Positions 6,208-7,284 of a DNA stretch of 7,284 nucleotides are shown one piece after another. The stretch is from Bacilli bacterium. GTDB taxonomy: Bacteria > Bacillota_I > Bacilli_A > Izemoplasmatales > Hujiaoplasmataceae. Made by a program: the position numbers and the translations under genes. Within the stretch, counting starts at the first letter, position 1, and the number at the start of each line of letters is the position of its first letter. Under the pieces are notes generated by a model. That model saw nothing but the letters and a program-made list of their open reading frames with translations. It did no database searches and had not been told where the DNA came from. The DNA lies in NCBI GenBank assembly GCA_018400565.1, contig JAGYMP010000146.1, positions 1 to 7,284 of the forward strand. Direction: 5' to 3'.

Positions 6208-6806
6208 TATGTTTCACTCCTCAACATTCCCAATACCTCTTCAAACCGCTTCTTGGTCGCAACCGGCGTTCCCCGGTTGTCAATCACAATGTCAGCCAGC
6301 GATTTTTTGATGTCCAAAGGCATCTGGGCGTTTATTTTTTTATGTGCGGTCTTCCTGGTGATATCATCCCGTTTTTGGAGGCGGTTCACTTGGGTCGTTT
6401 CATCGACATAAACGACGATGACGACATCAACCAAATCCACGAAATCTGCCTCATACAACAATGGCACCGAAAACACGATGATGGGTGTGTGTTTTTTTTC
6501 TTCACGTTTTTTGATTTGTTTCAAACGGTCTTTGATGATTGGATGCGTGAGTTGATTCAAGCGTTTGCGGGCAGTTCCATCCGAAAAAACATGGTGTCCG
6601 AACGCTTGCCAATCAATGGCCCCGTTTTGATCGACAAAGGCATCACCGAACGCATCGATGATTTTATTATACAACACTTCGCCTTTCTCAGCCAACGTTT
6701 TATAAATCCGGTCAGCATCATACACGGGAATTCCCTCGTCTTCAAACCATTGTTCAACCATTGTTTTCCCTGATGCGATGCCTCCGGTCAGTCCGATGGT
6801 TGTCAT
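6207..6806 (-). CDS. coaE: Dephospho-CoA kinase
   Basis: Catalyses the last step of coenzyme A synthesis, ATP-dependent phosphorylation of the 3'-hydroxyl of dephospho-CoA, in the cytoplasm. It has 199 residues, the usual length (about 197-206). Visible motifs are the P-loop GGIASGKT (8-15), the substrate-site Asp pair in VYDAD (D30, D32), LTHPII (86-91), VPLLYE (114-119), a lid-type segment with RLQKRD (142-147) and INAQMPLDIK, and the closing ADIVIDNRGT (171-180). ATG 6806 is chosen over the GTG 18 bases upstream because AGGAGG lies 7 bases before it and MTTIGLTGGI is the normal family start. It follows mutM by 17 bases, and its TAA shares one base with the ATG of the next gene. MutM-CoaE adjacency is standard in Bacilli. 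Confidence 0.97.
   Translation of the reverse strand: MTTIGLTGGIASGKTMVEQWFEDEGIPVYDADRIYKTLAEKGEVLYNKIIDAFGDAFVDQNGAIDWQAFGHHVFSDGTARKRLNQLTHPIIKDRLKQIKKREEKKHTPIIVFSVPLLYEADFVDLVDVVIVVYVDETTQVNRLQKRDDITRKTAHKKINAQMPLDIKKSLADIVIDNRGTPVATKKRFEEVLGMLRSET
6217..6222 (-). promoter_or_regulatory. Ribosome binding site of the 121-residue gene
   Basis: GAGGAG lying within the last codons of coaE, 9 bases before ATG 6207. It supports this start and independent translation initiation despite the TAATG overlap. Confidence 0.8.
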
Positions 6807-6813
6807 TTGGATG

Positions 6814-6820
6814 CCTCCTA
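6814..6820 (-). promoter_or_regulatory. Ribosome binding site of coaE
   Basis: TAGGAGG, a near-perfect anti-16S match 7 bases before ATG 6806. The GTG at 6824 lies upstream of this site, so it cannot be the start the site serves. Confidence 0.9.
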
Positions 6821-6823
6821 ACA

Positions 6824-7284
6824 CTATGTCTTAAGCGTTTGACAGGCGGGACAAAGATAAGTGCCCCGGCCGCCGACTTTGATCTTGATGATCGTTTCGC
6901 CGCATATTTTGCATGACTTGCCCTCGCGCATATGCACCATCAAATCATTTTGGAACCGTCCCGTCACACCAAGACTGGATGTGTAGGACCGGATGGTCGT
7001 CCCTCCGAGTTTGACAGCTTTTCGCAATACATCTTTTGCTGATGCGACGATTTTTTTTGCGTCTGCTTCTTTCAAATCACAGGCACGTGATCTCGGATCG
7101 ATACCCGAACGAAACAATGTTTCATCCACATAGATATTGCCAAGACCCGCAATCACCGTTTGATCCAGCAATGTCGTTTTGACGGCTCGGCGTGTATTTT
7201 TAAGTTCCTCGAATAAATAATCATGAGTACATGCATCGCTGTTTGCCTCAGGCCCGAGTTTGTCAATGCCTTTTCCCTGCATCT
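6824..7284 (-). CDS. mutM: Formamidopyrimidine-DNA glycosylase (Fpg/MutM), 5' end beyond window
   Basis: Base-excision repair enzyme that removes 8-oxoguanine and formamidopyrimidines and nicks the abasic site by its lyase activity. Only the C-terminal 152 residues are present, against about 275 in the family. The catalytic N-terminus (Pro1, Glu2, and the Lys near 57) lies outside the window. Visible are LGPEANSD at the domain junction; the helix-two-turn-helix with LLDQTVIAGLGNIYVDE, including the conserved Asn in GLGN; GGTTIRSYTSSLGVTGRF; and a C-terminal Cys4 zinc finger C-x2-C...C-x2-C (KSCKICGE...TYLCPACQ) whose hairpin keeps the DNA-contacting Arg in GGRGT. The residues before the finger read VHMREGKSC where most members have VYGRxGxPC, a modest deviation. 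The frame stays open to the window end, so the ATG at 7282-7280 is internal. The stop is TAG, 17 bases before coaE. Confidence 0.96.
   Translation of the reverse strand, partial: MQGKGIDKLGPEANSDACTHDYLFEELKNTRRAVKTTLLDQTVIAGLGNIYVDETLFRSGIDPRSRACDLKEADAKKIVASAKDVLRKAVKLGGTTIRSYTSSLGVTGRFQNDLMVHMREGKSCKICGETIIKIKVGGRGTYLCPACQTLKT

Noticed and set aside
5806..6411. 201-codon open frame on the + strand across dnaB, the 121-residue gene and coaE
   Set aside because: It spans three confidently placed genes and junctions on the opposite strand and has no family resemblance.
6807..6824. GTG at 6824 as the coaE start
   Set aside because: It overlaps the mutM stop and lies upstream of the AGGAGG that serves ATG 6806; the added residues just read through the ribosome binding site.
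7280..7282. ATG at 7282-7280 as the mutM start, giving a short protein
   Set aside because: It would lack the catalytic N-terminal domain; the frame is open to the window end and the residues fit the middle of the family.

Overview
The window reads as a compact piece of a low-to-medium G+C Bacillota chromosome (class Bacilli or a close relative, possibly an Acholeplasma/Izemoplasma-like lineage). The reasons are the DnaB/DnaI replication-initiation pair, which is characteristic of the low-G+C Gram-positives; the order mutM-coaE-x-dnaB-dnaI-thrS, which matches the Bacillus-type neighbourhood; strong purine-rich Shine-Dalgarno sites; a consensus sigma-A-type promoter; and a T-box leader. TGA closes rqcH, dnaB and dnaI, and tryptophan is written TGG, so the standard bacterial code applies, not the TGA=Trp code of mycoplasmas. 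I cannot assign a genus.

Layout: a 5'-truncated rqcH (ribosome quality control) on the + strand occupies the left end and runs convergently into thrS on the - strand. The roughly 100-base gap between them holds an intrinsic terminator hairpin that can serve both directions. Everything to the right is on the - strand. In transcription order it is mutM (5' end beyond the window), coaE, a 121-residue protein of unknown function, dnaB, dnaI, then a promoter, a threonine-type T-box riboswitch and thrS. There is no stretch over 300 bases without a gene; the longest, between dnaI and thrS, is fully accounted for by the promoter and T-box.

How the parts work together: mutM, coaE, the unknown gene, dnaB and dnaI are packed with spacings of 18 bases or less, or with overlaps (TAATG and GTGA), and look like one transcription unit combining base-excision repair, the last step of coenzyme A synthesis and primosome assembly (DnaB and DnaI together load the replicative helicase at oriC). 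No terminator is visible after dnaI. Its stop codon instead lies inside the -35 element of the thrS promoter. The thrS leader carries a Thr specifier (ACC), the T-box motif and a competing terminator, so thrS should be expressed when uncharged tRNA-Thr accumulates. The same attenuator probably also ends read-through transcripts from the dnaB-dnaI operon.

I found no mobile element, CRISPR array, tRNA or rRNA gene, and no clearly novel multi-gene system. The points most worth a second look are the unknown 121-residue gene inside the replication operon, the altered zinc site of DnaI, the fused dnaI-stop/thrS-promoter junction, and the poly-lysine tract in RqcH.
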